A DNA stretch of 64,000 bases from Devosia ginsengisoli (GTDB taxonomy: Bacteria; Pseudomonadota; Alphaproteobacteria; Rhizobiales; Devosiaceae). Position numbers and translations under genes: made by a program. The first letter of the stretch is position 1; each line of letters starts with the position of its first letter. The stretch spans positions 1,178,001 to 1,242,000 of the forward strand of contig NZ_CP042304.1 in NCBI RefSeq assembly GCF_007859655.1, given 5' to 3'. The notes beneath the pieces were generated by a model, which was not told the origin of the DNA, did not search any database, and saw only the letters and a list, made by a program, of their open reading frames with translations. Of the stretch, positions 52,332-62,751 are shown one piece after another.

Positions 52332-54434
52332 CTACTCCGCTGCCTGCCGCAGGCCGGCTGCCATGGCGGCACATTCGCCCATGACGGCGGACGCGCGGGC
52401 AATCGGATTGCTGAGATAGAAATCTGTCACGGCCGAGCCGAACGGCGCCGACTTGGTCTTGATGGCGGCCTTGCCCAGCTTGGCCACATCACCGACCGAA
52501 CCGGTTGCGATCTGGTCGATTCGCGCCAGATGCGGGAATTCGGCATAGATCGCCGCACGCAGCTGCGTCAGCGAATTGAACGGCAGCGGCTTGCCAATGG
52601 CGCCGCTGAGAGCCCGGACGATCGCCCAGTCTTCCTTGGCCTCGCCTGGCGGGAACACGGCGCGGCTGGTCACCTGGACGCGGCCCTCGGTATTGACGTA
52701 AGTGCCGGATTTCTCGGTATAGGTCGCACCCGGCAGTATGACGTCGGCGCGGTGTGCGCCGGCATCGCCATGGCTGCCGATATAGACGACGAACGCCTTG
52801 CCCATGGCCGACATGTCGTATTCGTCGGCGCCGAGCAGGAACAGCACATCCAGCTCGCCCTTGCCGGCCAGACCGATCTGGTCGGCCGAGCAGACACCGC
52901 CATCATGCGGCACGAAGCCGATGTCGATGCCACCCACGCGGCTGGCCGCATTATGCAGCAGCGCAAAGCCGTTCCAGCCTTCGGCAACATTGGCGCCGCT
53001 GGCCAGCTTGGAGGCCAGCGCGATCGTGTCGCGGCCCACCTGCTTGCCGAGCTTCGCATGGGAGACCGCGGCCTCGCCAACGATGATCAGCGGGTTCTTG
53101 GCATTGGCGAGAATCTGGGCGAAGTCGCCCTTGCCCGCGGCCAGTTCGGCCAGGGTCTCAAAGCCTTCGCCGAGATAGGCATAATCGTAGGTCAGGTCCG
53201 CACGCTCGCCGACCACGGCAATGGGCAGGCCCTTGGCGCGCCAGGTCTTGCGGATGCGCGCATTGACCAGCGACGCTTCCTTGCGCGGATTGGCGCCGAT
53301 GATGAGGATGGCGTCGGCCTGCTCGATCCCAGCAATCGTTGGATTGAAGATATAGGCCGAGCGCGGCATGGACGGGTCAATTCCCGACATGGCCGGACGC
53401 ACATCGGTCATGCCCGAGCCGACAGAGGCCAGCAGGGCCTTGAGCGCATACATTTCCTCGACGGCGGCCAGGTCACCGGCAATGGCGCCGACCTTGTTGC
53501 CGGCCTTCTTGACACGGGCGGCGACAGCGGACAGGGCTTCTTCCCAGCTTGCGGGCTGCAGCTTGCCAGACTTGCGCACGTAAGGCCGGTCGAGCCGCTG
53601 GCTCTTAAGTCCGTCCCAGATGAAGCGCGTCTTGTCGGAAATCCACTCTTCGTTGATGGCCTCGTTGATGCGCGGCAGGATGCGCATCACTTCACGGCCG
53701 CGGCTATCGACGCGGATGGCAGAGCCGACGGCGTCCATCACATCGACGCTCTCGGTCTTCACCAGCTCCCACGGGCGGGCATTGAAGGCGTAGGGCTTGG
53801 AGGTCAGCGCGCCAACCGGGCAAAGATCGATCACATTGCCCTGCAGCTCGCTGGTCAGCGCCTGCTCGAGATAGGTGGTGATCTCGGCATCCTCGCCGCG
53901 ACCCAGCAGGCCCATCTCGGCGATGCCGGCAACTTCGGTGGTGAAACGGACGCAGCGCGTGCAGTGGATGCAGCGGTTCATCGAGGTCTTGACCAGTGGG
54001 CCAATATACTTGTCCTCGACGGCGCGCTTGTTCTCGGCAAAGCGGTTCTTGTCCACGCCATAGGCCATGGCCTGGTCCTGCAGGTCGCATTCCCCGCCCT
54101 GATCGCAGATCGGGCAATCGAGCGGGTGGTTGATCAGCAGGAATTCCATCACGCCTTCGCGGGCCTTCTTGACCATCGGCGTGTTGGTGAACATTTCGGG
54201 CGGCTCGCCATTGGGGCCGGGACGCAGGTCCTTGACCGACATGGCGCAGCTCGCCTGCGGCTTGGGCGGACCGCCCTTCACTTCGACCAGGCACATGCGG
54301 CAATTGCCGGCCACCGACAGGCGCTCGTGATAGCAGAAGCGCGGAATTTCCGCGCCGGCGGCCTCGGCTGCCTGCATCAGCGTGTAGTAATCAGGAACTT
54401 CGACGAGCTGGCCGTCGACCTTGATGGAAGCCAT
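52332..54434 (-). CDS. nuoG: NADH-quinone oxidoreductase subunit G
   Basis: The large peripheral subunit, 700 residues. N-terminal ferredoxin-like 2Fe-2S cysteines (RFCYHERLSVAGNCRMCLVE), the NuoG-specific 4Fe-4S binding C-x-x-C set (CPICDQGGECDLQD), and MNRCIHCTRCVRF; the remainder is a molybdopterin-like domain without cofactor. The start ATG 54434 is chosen because it gives MASIKVDGQLVEVPDYYTL; an extended frame upstream overlaps nuoF. Confidence 0.96.
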   Translation of the reverse strand: MASIKVDGQLVEVPDYYTLMQAAEAAGAEIPRFCYHERLSVAGNCRMCLVEVKGGPPKPQASCAMSVKDLRPGPNGEPPEMFTNTPMVKKAREGVMEFLLINHPLDCPICDQGGECDLQDQAMAYGVDKNRFAENKRAVEDKYIGPLVKTSMNRCIHCTRCVRFTTEVAGIAEMGLLGRGEDAEITTYLEQALTSELQGNVIDLCPVGALTSKPYAFNARPWELVKTESVDVMDAVGSAIRVDSRGREVMRILPRINEAINEEWISDKTRFIWDGLKSQRLDRPYVRKSGKLQPASWEEALSAVAARVKKAGNKVGAIAGDLAAVEEMYALKALLASVGSGMTDVRPAMSGIDPSMPRSAYIFNPTIAGIEQADAILIIGANPRKEASLVNARIRKTWRAKGLPIAVVGERADLTYDYAYLGEGFETLAELAAGKGDFAQILANAKNPLIIVGEAAVSHAKLGKQVGRDTIALASKLASGANVAEGWNGFALLHNAASRVGGIDIGFVPHDGGVCSADQIGLAGKGELDVLFLLGADEYDMSAMGKAFVVYIGSHGDAGAHRADVILPGATYTEKSGTYVNTEGRVQVTSRAVFPPGEAKEDWAIVRALSGAIGKPLPFNSLTQLRAAIYAEFPHLARIDQIATGSVGDVAKLGKAAIKTKSAPFGSAVTDFYLSNPIARASAVMGECAAMAAGLRQAAE

Positions 54435-54438
54435 GGCC

Positions 54439-55746
54439 CTACTCCGCAGCGATCGACGGCACGGCGCCGTCGCTGGTGGACGAATACGTATACTGGTCAA
54501 TCCGCTCTTCGATGACGTGGCGGAAATTGCGGATCAGGCCCTGGATCGGCCAGGCCGCGGCATCACCGAGCGCACAGATGGTGTGGCCTTCGATCTGCTT
54601 GGTCACTTCGAACAGCATGTCGATTTCGCGCTTCTGGGCGCGGCCTTCGACCATGCGTTCCATGACGCGCATCATCCAGCCGGTGCCTTCGCGGCACGGC
54701 GTGCACTGGCCGCAGCTCTCATGCTTGTAGAAAGCCGACAGGCGCCAGATGGCTTTGATGATGTCGGTCTGCTTGTCCATGACGATCACGGCAGCCGTAC
54801 CGAGGGACGAGCCCACTTCGCGCAGCCCATCAAAATCCATCACGGCATTGCGCATCTTCTCGCCCGGCACACAGGGTACCGAGGCGCCGCCGGGGATCAC
54901 GGCGAGCAGGTTGTCCCAGCCGCCGCGGATGCCGCCGCAATGCTTCTCGATGATCTCTTCGAAAGTGACGCCCATGGCTTCTTCGAAGGTCGCCGGCTTG
55001 TTCACATGGCCGGAAACGCACATCAGCTTGGTGCCGGTATTGTTGGCGCGGCCGATCGAGGCGAACCAGGCGCCCGAACGGCGCAGGATTTCCGGCACGA
55101 CGGCGATGGATTCGACGTTATTGACCGTGGTCGGGTTGCCATAGACACCCATGCCAGCCGGGAATGGCGGCTTCAGGCGCGGCTGGCCCTTCTTGCCTTC
55201 CAGCGACTCCATCAGTGCGGTTTCCTCGCCGCAGATATAGGCGCCGGCGCCGTGGTGGACGATGATATCCAGGTCCCAGCCGTGGATATTGTCCTTGCCG
55301 ATCAGCTTGGCCTCATAGGCCTGCTCGACCGCAGCCTCGAGGCGCTGGCGCTCGCGGATGAACTCGCCGCGCACATAAATGAAGGCGAGATGCGCATCCA
55401 TGGCGCGGGCGGCAAGCAGGCAGCCCTCCACGAGATGATGCGGATCATGCCGCAGGATATCTCGGTCTTTGCACGTGCCTGGCTCGCTCTCATCCGCGTT
55501 GACCAGCAGATAATGCGGGCGGCCGTCATTGACCTTGGGCATGAAGGTCCACTTGAGCGCGGTCGGGAAACCGGCGCCGCCGCGGCCACGCAGGCCCGAG
55601 GCCTTCACCTCATTGGTGATCCAGTCACGACCGGCATCGATGAATTCCTTGGTCCCTACCCAGGCGCCGCGCGCACGCGCACCTTCGAGCGTCCAGTCGC
55701 CCTGGCCATAGAGATTGGTGAAAATGCGGTCCTTGTCAGCGAGCAC
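54439..55746 (-). CDS. nuoF: NADH-quinone oxidoreductase subunit F
   Basis: 435 residues, the NADH/FMN-binding subunit. [18 protein letters not shown] near residue 53 and [19 protein letters not shown] near residue 168 bind NADH and [20 protein letters not shown] near residue 340 holds the 4Fe-4S cluster N3. Four bases before nuoG. Confidence 0.97.
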   Translation of the reverse strand: MLADKDRIFTNLYGQGDWTLEGARARGAWVGTKEFIDAGRDWITNEVKASGLRGRGGAGFPTALKWTFMPKVNDGRPHYLLVNADESEPGTCKDRDILRHDPHHLVEGCLLAARAMDAHLAFIYVRGEFIRERQRLEAAVEQAYEAKLIGKDNIHGWDLDIIVHHGAGAYICGEETALMESLEGKKGQPRLKPPFPAGMGVYGNPTTVNNVESIAVVPEILRRSGAWFASIGRANNTGTKLMCVSGHVNKPATFEEAMGVTFEEIIEKHCGGIRGGWDNLLAVIPGGASVPCVPGEKMRNAVMDFDGLREVGSSLGTAAVIVMDKQTDIIKAIWRLSAFYKHESCGQCTPCREGTGWMMRVMERMVEGRAQKREIDMLFEVTKQIEGHTICALGDAAAWPIQGLIRNFRHVIEERIDQYTYSSTSDGAVPSIAAE

Positions 55747-55757
55747 TCTTCATACTC

Positions 55758-57059
55758 CTAACGCGGCTTCTTGCCGAAGACGCGGATATATTCGGCCTCG
55801 CCACCCTTGGCGAGCGCGGCGGCCTGGGCCAGCCAGTTGTCACGAGCCACGCGGCCCTTGAAACTCAGCGAGTCCTCGACCTTGGCAATGTCGCCGGCGG
55901 TGAACTTGGCCACCTGGCTCCATTTGGTGATACCCAGGGCGTTGAGACGCGCTTCGAGCACCGGGCCAACACCCGAGATTAGCTTGAGATCATCAGGCGT
56001 CCCCTTGGGCGCCTTGAACAGCGGCGCGGAGCCGCCCTTTTCAGCAACCGGATTCACTTCGGCGGGAGCGGCCTTGGCCGGCTTTGCAGCCTTGCCCTTG
56101 GCGGCGCTGGTGGTCATTGCGCCTACAGCAGGAGCAGCCTTGGTGGCCTTGCCCGGTGCCTTGCCGCCATCGATCTTGGCGGCCTTGGATTCGGCACCGG
56201 TCGCATCTTCGCGCATCGCCTTGTTAGGCTTGCCATTGGCCTTGGCCGAAGCATTGGCGGCCTTGCGCTCGCCTTCGGCCTTGGCCTGGGAAACCTTGGC
56301 ACCTTTCGGCGTGCCCTTGAGGGCCGGTGCAGCTTCCTCGCTCACATCCTTCGGCTTGGACGCCGTGGTCGGGGCGGGTGCGGCGGCCACAGGCGCCGCG
56401 GCATCGGCCGGCGGCGGGGGCGGCACGAATTTGGTACGCTTGGCGCTCGGCTTTTCGAGCAGCGTGGTGCGGCCACCTTCGGCCGCGGAAGTTAGTCGGT
56501 CGATCTGCGGACCCGGCTTGATCGTATCGCCCTTGCCGGCGGCGAAAGCATCGACGATCTCTTCGAAACGCTCGGCCGTCAGGTCTTCATAGGTGTCGTG
56601 ATAGATCGTCACCATCGGCGCGTTGACGCAGGCGCCGGCGCATTCCACCTCTTCCCAGCTCATCGTGCCATCGGCGTTGAGGTGATGCGAATCGGGATGG
56701 ATCTTGGACTTGCAGATGTCGATCAGATCGCCCGCCCCACGCAGCATGCAGGGCGTGGTGCCGCAAACCTGGATATGGGCGCGGCTGCCCACCGGCTGCA
56801 GCTGGAACTGGGTGTAGAACGTCGCCACTTCCAGCACGCGGATATAGGCCATGCTGAGCATGTCGGCGATCGTCTCGATCGTCGCGCGGCTGACCCAGCC
56901 ATCCTGGTCCTGCGCCCGCATGAGCAGCGGAATGACGGCAGATTGCTGACGGCCGGTCGGGTAAAGCCCGATCTTCCACTCCGCCCATTTGGCGTTTTCA
57001 GCAGTAAAGGCGAACGCGGCCGGTTGAACCGACTCGTCCGCAAGGCGACGCGCAACCAT
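55758..57059 (-). CDS. nuoE: NADH-quinone oxidoreductase subunit E with long C-terminal extension
   Basis: 433 residues against about 160-220 for most NuoE. The N-terminal part is normal, with the 2Fe-2S Cys set QVCGTTPCMLRGAGDL and EECAGACVNAPMV near residues 100-145. From about residue 190 it carries an Ala/Pro/Lys-rich linker (KFVPPPPPADAAAPVAAAP), then a folded end DDLKLISGVGPVLEARLNAL that resembles a helix-hairpin-helix domain. It should still be the 24-kDa-type electron-transfer subunit; the extra part is of unknown use. It shares one base with nuoD's stop. Confidence 0.93.
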   Translation of the reverse strand: MVARRLADESVQPAAFAFTAENAKWAEWKIGLYPTGRQQSAVIPLLMRAQDQDGWVSRATIETIADMLSMAYIRVLEVATFYTQFQLQPVGSRAHIQVCGTTPCMLRGAGDLIDICKSKIHPDSHHLNADGTMSWEEVECAGACVNAPMVTIYHDTYEDLTAERFEEIVDAFAAGKGDTIKPGPQIDRLTSAAEGGRTTLLEKPSAKRTKFVPPPPPADAAAPVAAAPAPTTASKPKDVSEEAAPALKGTPKGAKVSQAKAEGERKAANASAKANGKPNKAMREDATGAESKAAKIDGGKAPGKATKAAPAVGAMTTSAAKGKAAKPAKAAPAEVNPVAEKGGSAPLFKAPKGTPDDLKLISGVGPVLEARLNALGITKWSQVAKFTAGDIAKVEDSLSFKGRVARDNWLAQAAALAKGGEAEYIRVFGKKPR

Positions 57060-58252
57060 TAGCGATCAACCTCTCCGAACACGATATCGAGCGAGCCAAG
57101 GATAGCCGAGACGTCAGCCAGCATGTGGCCGCGGCACAGGAAATCCATGGCCGACAAATGCGCAAACCCCGGCGCGCGGATCTTGCAGCGATAGGGCTTG
57201 TTGGTGCCGTCGCTGACCAGATAGACGCCGAATTCGCCCTTGGGCGCTTCCACGGCGGCATAGACCTCGCCGGCCGGCACCTTGTAGCCCTCGGTGTAAA
57301 GCTTGAAGTGATGGATCAGCGCTTCCATCGACCGCTTCATCTCGCCACGGCTGGGCGGGACGACCTTGCCGTCGAGCGAGGAGACCGGGCCCTTGCCATC
57401 GGCGGCATTCAGCTTGGCGATGCACTGCTGCATGATGCGGGTCGACTGGCGCATCTCTTCCATGCGGATGAGATAGCGGTCGTAGCAGTCGCCATTCTTG
57501 CCGATCGGAATGTCGAAATCCATCTCGGCATAGCATTCATAGGGCTGGCTCTTGCGCAGGTCCCAGGCAGCGCCCGAGCCACGCACCATCACACCGGAAA
57601 AGCCCATATTCCAGGCGTCTTCGAGGTCTACCACACCGATATCGACATTGCGCTGCTTGAAGATGCGGTTCTCGGTCAGCAGCTTGTCGATATCGTCCAG
57701 CGCCTTGGGGAAGGTCGTGCAGAAAGTCTCGATATCGTCGATCAGCGCCTGTGGCAGGTCCTGGTGGACGCCACCGGGGCGGAAATAAGCAGCGTGCATG
57801 CGCGCGCCCGAAGCGCGCTCATAGAACACCATCAGCTTTTCGCGCTGCTCGAAGCCCCAGAGCGGCGGCGTCAGCGCACCCACATCCATGGCCTGCGTGG
57901 TCACGTTCATCAGGTGGGCCAAGAGGCGCCCGATTTCCGAATAGAGCACGCGGATGAGCTGGCCGCGGCGCGGTACTTCGAGGCCCAGCAGCTTCTCGAC
58001 GGCCAGGGCAAAGGCATGCTCCTGGTTCATCGGCGCCACATAGTCGAGCCGGTCGAAATAAGGCACGGCCTGCAGATAGGTCTTGGATTCGATCAGCTTC
58101 TCGGTGCCGCGATGCAGCAGGCCGATATGCGGGTCGACACGCTCGACGATTTCGCCGTCCAGCTCCAGAATCAGGCGCAGCACGCCGTGGGCCGACGGAT
58201 GGACCGGCCCGAAATTGATGGTGAAGTTTCTGACTTCGGCTTCAACAGTCAT
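57059..58252 (-). CDS. nuoD: NADH-quinone oxidoreductase subunit D
   Basis: 397 residues, the 49-kDa-type subunit that forms the quinone-binding cavity with NuoB. Starts with [20 protein letters not shown], the conserved His-containing quinone-site loop, and ends [16 protein letters not shown]. Overlaps nuoC by four bases. Confidence 0.97.
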   Translation of the reverse strand: MTVEAEVRNFTINFGPVHPSAHGVLRLILELDGEIVERVDPHIGLLHRGTEKLIESKTYLQAVPYFDRLDYVAPMNQEHAFALAVEKLLGLEVPRRGQLIRVLYSEIGRLLAHLMNVTTQAMDVGALTPPLWGFEQREKLMVFYERASGARMHAAYFRPGGVHQDLPQALIDDIETFCTTFPKALDDIDKLLTENRIFKQRNVDIGVVDLEDAWNMGFSGVMVRGSGAAWDLRKSQPYECYAEMDFDIPIGKNGDCYDRYLIRMEEMRQSTRIMQQCIAKLNAADGKGPVSSLDGKVVPPSRGEMKRSMEALIHHFKLYTEGYKVPAGEVYAAVEAPKGEFGVYLVSDGTNKPYRCKIRAPGFAHLSAMDFLCRGHMLADVSAILGSLDIVFGEVDR

Positions 58253-58866
58253 TGCTTGGCCTTCTCGTCACCGGGCAGCACGTAATCCGTACCCTCCCAA
58301 GGCGACAGATAGTCGAACGAACGATATTCCTGCATCAGCTTGACCGGCTCGTAGACGACGCGCTTACGCTCCTCGTCATAACGCACCTCGACAAAGCCGG
58401 TGGTCGGGAAGTCCTTGCGCAACGGATGCCCGTCAAAACCATAATCGGTCAGGATGCGGCGCAGATCGCCATGGCCCGAGAACAGCACGCCGTAGAGGTC
58501 GTACGCCTCGCGCTCGAACCATTCGGCACCGCGGAAAACCCCCGTAATGCTCGGAACCGGCGTCACGTCATCGGCCGAAACCTTGATGCGGATGCGCTGG
58601 TTCAGATGCGGGCTCATGAAGTGATAGACGACATCGAATCGCTCGTCGCGCGCGGGATAGTCGGCACCGCACACATCGACGAAGCTGATGAACCGGCAGC
58701 GCGGGTCGTCGCGCAGGAAAGTGGCCACGGCCACAATCGCGTCTCTTTCGGCCGTCAGGGTGAGTTCGCCAAAGGCAACTTCCTGCGACAGGATCGCCGG
58801 GCCAAGCGCGCGCGCAATGTGCTCGCCAAGGTCCACAAGCGGATCGACCTGGATTACTTCATCCAT
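58249..58866 (-). CDS. nuoC: NADH-quinone oxidoreductase subunit C
   Basis: 205 residues from ATG 58866 ([14 protein letters not shown]). Conserved [20 protein letters not shown] and [19 protein letters not shown]. It is separate from nuoD rather than fused as in E. coli. A longer upstream frame contains no family sequence and is rejected. Confidence 0.96.
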   Translation of the reverse strand: MDEVIQVDPLVDLGEHIARALGPAILSQEVAFGELTLTAERDAIVAVATFLRDDPRCRFISFVDVCGADYPARDERFDVVYHFMSPHLNQRIRIKVSADDVTPVPSITGVFRGAEWFEREAYDLYGVLFSGHGDLRRILTDYGFDGHPLRKDFPTTGFVEVRYDEERKRVVYEPVKLMQEYRSFDYLSPWEGTDYVLPGDEKAKQ

Positions 58867-58877
58867 TCTGGGTGATC

Positions 58878-59459
58878 CTAGCGTTCGATTGTGCCGGTGC
58901 GGCGGATTTTCTTTTGCAGCAACAGAATGCCGTAAAGAAGCGCTTCGGCCGTGGGCGGGCAGCCCGGGACGTAAACGTCCACCGGCAAAACGCGATCGCA
59001 ACCCCGCACGACCGAATAGGAATAGTGATAGTAGCCGCCACCATTGGCGCAGCTACCCATGGAGATGACGTAGCGCGGCTCGGGCATCTGGTCATAGACC
59101 TTGCGCAGAGCCGGAGCCATCTTGTTGGTCAGCGTGCCGGCCACGATCAGCACGTCGGACTGGCGCGGCGAGGCGCGCGGCGCTGTGCCGAAACGCTCGA
59201 TATCGTAGCGCGGCATCGACATCTGCATCATCTCGACGGCGCAGCAGGCCAGGCCCGTCTGCATCCACATCAACGAGCCGGTACGGGCCCAATTGACCAG
59301 TTGCGAAACGGTCGAAACCAGGAAGCCCTTGTCGGCCAGTTCGTCCGTAACATCGGTGAAAAACGGATCGGCGGCGCCGGCCGTCTTGCCGGTGCGCGGA
59401 TCGACGAGGCCTGTGGGGCGCGGCGCGACCAGCGTACCGTTCTGTTCGCTCAATCCCAT
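58878..59459 (-). CDS. nuoB: NADH-quinone oxidoreductase subunit B
   Basis: 193 residues from ATG 59459 (MGLSEQNG), preceded by AAGGGG; an ATG at 59480 is possible. Cysteines of the N2 cluster: [30 protein letters not shown] and [15 protein letters not shown]. It is the last 4Fe-4S subunit before quinone. Confidence 0.95.
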   Translation of the reverse strand: MGLSEQNGTLVAPRPTGLVDPRTGKTAGAADPFFTDVTDELADKGFLVSTVSQLVNWARTGSLMWMQTGLACCAVEMMQMSMPRYDIERFGTAPRASPRQSDVLIVAGTLTNKMAPALRKVYDQMPEPRYVISMGSCANGGGYYHYSYSVVRGCDRVLPVDVYVPGCPPTAEALLYGILLLQKKIRRTGTIER

Positions 59460-59815
59460 TCCAAGGCCCCTTTCCGCCATTCATAGATAAAGCCGACGGT
59501 CAGCACGCCGAGGAAGATCATCATCGACCAGAAACCGAACCAGCCAACCTCACGGAAGGCAACGGCCCAGGGGAACAGGAACGCCACTTCAAGGTCGAAG
59601 ATGATGAAGAGAATACAGACGAGGTAGAATCGCACGTCGAACTTCATGCGCGCATCGTCAAAGGCGTCAAAGCCAGCCTCGAATGCCGAAACCTTCTCGG
59701 GATCGGGATTTTTGACCGCAACAATGAAGGGGGCAATCAGCAGGGCCAGACCAATAAGGCCGGCCAGGCCAAGGAATATGACAATCGGCAGATAGTCGCT
59801 GAGCAGGTCAGTCAT
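59450..59815 (-). CDS. nuoA: NADH-quinone oxidoreductase subunit A
   Basis: 121 residues from ATG 59815 ([16 protein letters not shown]), three helices, with the conserved [20 protein letters not shown]. First gene of the nuo run; overlaps nuoB by ten bases. The 360-base region upstream holds a possible promoter but no clear consensus. Confidence 0.95.
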   Translation of the reverse strand: MTDLLSDYLPIVIFLGLAGLIGLALLIAPFIVAVKNPDPEKVSAFEAGFDAFDDARMKFDVRFYLVCILFIIFDLEVAFLFPWAVAFREVGWFGFWSMMIFLGVLTVGFIYEWRKGALEWD

Positions 59816-59963
59816 GCGGCAGCCTGTTTCTAGTCCGGCCGGGCGACCGGGGCGAGGATTACGCAAGCAATTGGGGCGAGCGAACCAACGCAAACATTGA
59901 TGGCTTGGGCTTAGACCTTTGGCTACTCGGTTTCAAGGGAAAGAAAATATGAGGGGAACAATC

Positions 59964-60050
59964 ATGTATGTCCCGAACAAAACCCGCAATATCGATCATG
60001 TCGACATCACCCGGCCGGCAACGGCATGCTCGGATTCAAGGGCATTTTGA
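59964..60050 (+). CDS. very short candidate reading frame (28 codons)
   Basis: ATG 59964 is preceded by GAGGGGAACAATC, an excellent ribosome site. The peptide MYVPNKTRNIDHVDITRP... is hydrophilic with one cysteine and has no recognisable feature. It lies in the spacer between nuoA and the next leftward gene, on the opposite strand. Coding is uncertain; it may be fortuitous. Confidence 0.25.
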   Translation: MYVPNKTRNIDHVDITRPATACSDSRAF

Positions 60051-60090
60051 AACGGCCCGAAAGCAGCCGGTCCGAAGCGAACCTGAAAAC

Positions 60091-60123
60091 ACAAAACGGC
60101 GAACCGGATTAGCGGTTCGCCGA
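60091..60123 (-). terminator. intrinsic terminator of the outer-membrane protein gene
   Basis: Minus strand CGGCGAACCG-ctaatc-CGGTTCGCCG followed by TTTTGTGTTTT, 61 bases after the gene's stop. Confidence 0.8.
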
Positions 60124-60183
60124 ATTGGGTTTGCAAGACGCTAGGTCGGGAGGGCGGCAAGCCGCCCTGCCCGATTGCAAAAC

Positions 60184-60762
60184 TTAGAAGTGGTAGAACA
60201 CACCAACGGTGGCCTTGGCGCCTTCGAAGAAAGCGTCGTTGGCACCGTCGAAGTCGCCCTGGCCAACCAGTTCACCGCGAACGGTGACCGAGTCGGTCAC
60301 GGCCAGTTCAACACCGCCGCCGAGCTGGTAGACGCCCTGGTTGAAGCCGGTACGGTTGTTGGTACCGATACCGCCGATGGCGTACACGAGGACCGAGTCG
60401 GTCACGACAGCACCAGCACGCAGGTTGGCGAAGAATTCGCCGGTGCTGAAGGCGTTGTTCCAGATGTAGTCGCCGGTGACTTCAGCGCCGATCAGGAAGG
60501 GATCGACGGGGATGAAGTTCACGCCGACGGCAGCGCCGAGAACGCCCGAAGTCGTGCTGACCGGATAGCCGGCGTAGAGGCTGGCGTCGGTACCGGTGAA
60601 CTGGCCACCAGCGCGAACACCAACATAGAGACCTTCCCAATCGAAACCGGCAGCTTCATAGATCGGCTGCGGGGTGGTCGGGATGATGAGATCGGCGGCC
60701 TGAGCACCACCAGCGAGCAGCGCGGCAGCAGCCACACCGAGAGAAAGCGAACGTACAAACAT
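60184..60762 (-). CDS. outer-membrane beta-barrel protein (first paralogue)
   Basis: 192 residues from ATG 60762 (MFVRSLSLGVAAAALLAGG), with a signal peptide likely cleaved after AQA. The mature part alternates short beta strands (GFDWEGLYVGVRAGGQF, VGVNFIPVDPFLIGAEVTG) and ends in FYHF, the C-terminal aromatic signal for the BAM machinery. This is the OmpA-like/Omp25 small-barrel type (PF13505-like). GGGAG lies before the ATG. The partner at 61072 is similar. Confidence 0.85.
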   Translation of the reverse strand: MFVRSLSLGVAAAALLAGGAQAADLIIPTTPQPIYEAAGFDWEGLYVGVRAGGQFTGTDASLYAGYPVSTTSGVLGAAVGVNFIPVDPFLIGAEVTGDYIWNNAFSTGEFFANLRAGAVVTDSVLVYAIGGIGTNNRTGFNQGVYQLGGGVELAVTDSVTVRGELVGQGDFDGANDAFFEGAKATVGVFYHF

Positions 60763-61017
60763 ATCTTGCACTCCCATAGAGTTAACCGTAGTCGACCGAC
60801 TAGATGCCTGAGCATAACGCGCGTGACAAGCCTCTGGTCGCTCAAATTCGGCAATGCGGATAACGCTAGATGACCATTTGAGGGCAGGTGTTGCGCCAAT
60901 GCCGCGCAATTGGCCCAATTTGAGACAAATTTGATCTAACGAGCGGCCCAATATGGCGACGGGATGCCGCATCTGGGCATGACTGAGTCGTTCCGTCAAG
61001 CAGCCCTGAGCCGCAAA

Positions 61018-61048
61018 CAGAAACGGCCCCGCCGAAGCGAGGCCGTTT
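61018..61048 (-). terminator. intrinsic terminator-like hairpin after the second barrel gene
   Basis: Minus strand AAACGGCCTCGC-ttcg-GCGGGGCCGTTT, 23 bases after the stop, with only a weak T-rich tail. Confidence 0.6.
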
Positions 61049-61071
61049 CCAGGATAGTGATTCTGACGGCG

Positions 61072-61626
61072 TTAGAAGTGGAAGTTGGCGCCGACCGTGA
61101 ACTGGTTCTTGCTATTGGTCCCGTCATTGAGCGGGAAGCCGTGCAGGTACTGGGCCTCGACGGTGATGCTGTCGGTAACCGCCAGCTCCACGCCGCCGCC
61201 GAGCAGCAGGTCCTGCTCATCGGGCGGGCCAAGATCGATGCCGTAACCGCCGGCGGCATAGACCAGCACGTCATCGCTGACCACGAGACCAGCGCGGCCG
61301 AGAATCTGGCCATAAGTGGTTTCGCCCACGGCATCGCCGCCGGTCAGGCCATGAACGGCCACTTCCGCACCCAGAAGATAGAAGTCGAACTGGGCGTTCA
61401 CACCCGCCTGGACGCCCAGGCCATATTGCGTACCGCTGTCGGACCCGTTCTGGGCACCGCCATAGACGCCGGCATAAAAGCCGCTCCAGTCAAAACCGGG
61501 TTCCTCGTAGATCGGCATCTCGACCGGGGTGCTGGTGGGGACCGTGATCAGGTCCGCCGCGAAAGCAGTGCCCATCGGGATGGTCGTGGCGAGCGCCGCA
61601 AGCGCCATTTTGTTGAACAAGCTCAT
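61072..61626 (-). CDS. outer-membrane beta-barrel protein (second paralogue)
   Basis: 184 residues from ATG 61626, with AAGGAGAACAGCG just before it. Signal peptide MSLFNKMALAALATTIPMG to AFA. It shares the barrel pattern (GFDWSGFYAGVYGGAQ) and the ending GGGVELAVTDSITVEAQ with the neighbouring gene, and ends FHF. Likely a tandem duplicate with diverged loops. Function (porin or surface protein) unknown. Confidence 0.85.
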   Translation of the reverse strand: MSLFNKMALAALATTIPMGTAFAADLITVPTSTPVEMPIYEEPGFDWSGFYAGVYGGAQNGSDSGTQYGLGVQAGVNAQFDFYLLGAEVAVHGLTGGDAVGETTYGQILGRAGLVVSDDVLVYAAGGYGIDLGPPDEQDLLLGGGVELAVTDSITVEAQYLHGFPLNDGTNSKNQFTVGANFHF

Positions 61627-61861
61627 CGCTGTTCTCCTTGCTACTGGACCGTTCGACTTGATGAACGCGGCGCTATCGTGCCGGTTCCGCCTTGGGTCAT
61701 GGGGGCTTTTCCCGGAATGCGACCCGATAATTCCGGGTTTCGGGAACAGCCAACAGCAGCGGTTTTGCTCGGGTTTGCCGGCGAAAACCCGCCCCTCAGA
61801 CGGCCAAAATAGGGCAGCGCCGTCGCGTTGCCGATCGGTCACAGTTTGCCGGACAAGCCGC

Positions 61862-62563
61862 CTAGAGCGTGCCGACAAGCACCGGTTCATCCCGATACTG
61901 CTCAGGAAACAGCGCCTTGAGCGCAGCGATCTTGGGCAGGTCGTTGAACACGATATAGGGCCAGGTCGGATTCAGCGTCAGGAAATCCTGATGGTACTGC
62001 TCGGCCGGGTAGAAGGCCTGGAACGGCTCGATCGTGGTGACGATGGGTCCTTCGAACAGGCCGGTTTCGTCGAGCTGGGCGATATAGGCGCGGGCGATTT
62101 CGGCCTGTTCGTCGCTCATCGGGAAGATGGTCGAGCGATATTGCGTGCCGTGGTCGGGTCCCTGGTAGTTGAGCTGGGTCGGGTTATGGGCGACCGAGAA
62201 ATAGACCTGTAGCAGCTCGCCAAAGCTGACCACGGCCGGATCGTAAGTGATTTCAACGGTTTCGGCGTGGCCGGTCGTGCCGCTGCCGGTTTGTTCGTAA
62301 GTGGCCGTCTCGGCAGCACCGCCGGAATAGCCCGAGACTGCGCGGGTGACGCCCTGCAGATGCTGGAACACGCCCTGCACGCCCCAGAAGCAGCCGCCGG
62401 CGAAAACGGCCGTGGCCGATGGGCCGGTATCCGTGAGGTCTTTGGCCGGCGGCGGAATTTCAACCGGCGCTTCTTCGGCGGTAACCGACTGATTCCATTG
62501 CATGAATGACAGGGCGGGTAGAACGAGCAGTGCGGCCAGGACGGCGCGGCGGGAACTGGGCAT
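61862..62563 (-). CDS. msrA: peptide-methionine (S)-S-oxide reductase, exported
   Basis: MsrA, repairing oxidised methionine. 233 residues from ATG 62563, with an N-terminal hydrophobic signal (RRAVLAALLVLPALSFMQ) that places it in the periplasm. The active-site motif ATAVFAGGCFWGVQGVF is near residue 60, with the catalytic Cys in GGCFWG. Also SGYSGGAAETATYEQTGSGT and AVEITYDP-like substrate regions. A second copy in the cytoplasm is possible elsewhere. Confidence 0.94.
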   Translation of the reverse strand: MPSSRRAVLAALLVLPALSFMQWNQSVTAEEAPVEIPPPAKDLTDTGPSATAVFAGGCFWGVQGVFQHLQGVTRAVSGYSGGAAETATYEQTGSGTTGHAETVEITYDPAVVSFGELLQVYFSVAHNPTQLNYQGPDHGTQYRSTIFPMSDEQAEIARAYIAQLDETGLFEGPIVTTIEPFQAFYPAEQYHQDFLTLNPTWPYIVFNDLPKIAALKALFPEQYRDEPVLVGTL

Positions 62564-62751
62564 TTTGCAAAACCTCGGTTGGGGCAAGTTGCTCGTCAGT
62601 TCGTTCTATATGCGCCTGCGGTTACGGCAGATCAGCCGCTTCACGACGAAATGAAGCAGCGACAGCATAGGCGCCGCAAATAGTTCAGCAATTTCAGGGC
62701 GTTGATCTTAAAGGCCACTTTCGAGGAAAGGTGAAGAACACAACGAGTTCA

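Noticed and set aside
52530..54515. Plus-strand open frame of 661 codons over nuoG
   Set aside because: Shadow of nuoG; the real gene has its Fe-S motifs on the other strand.
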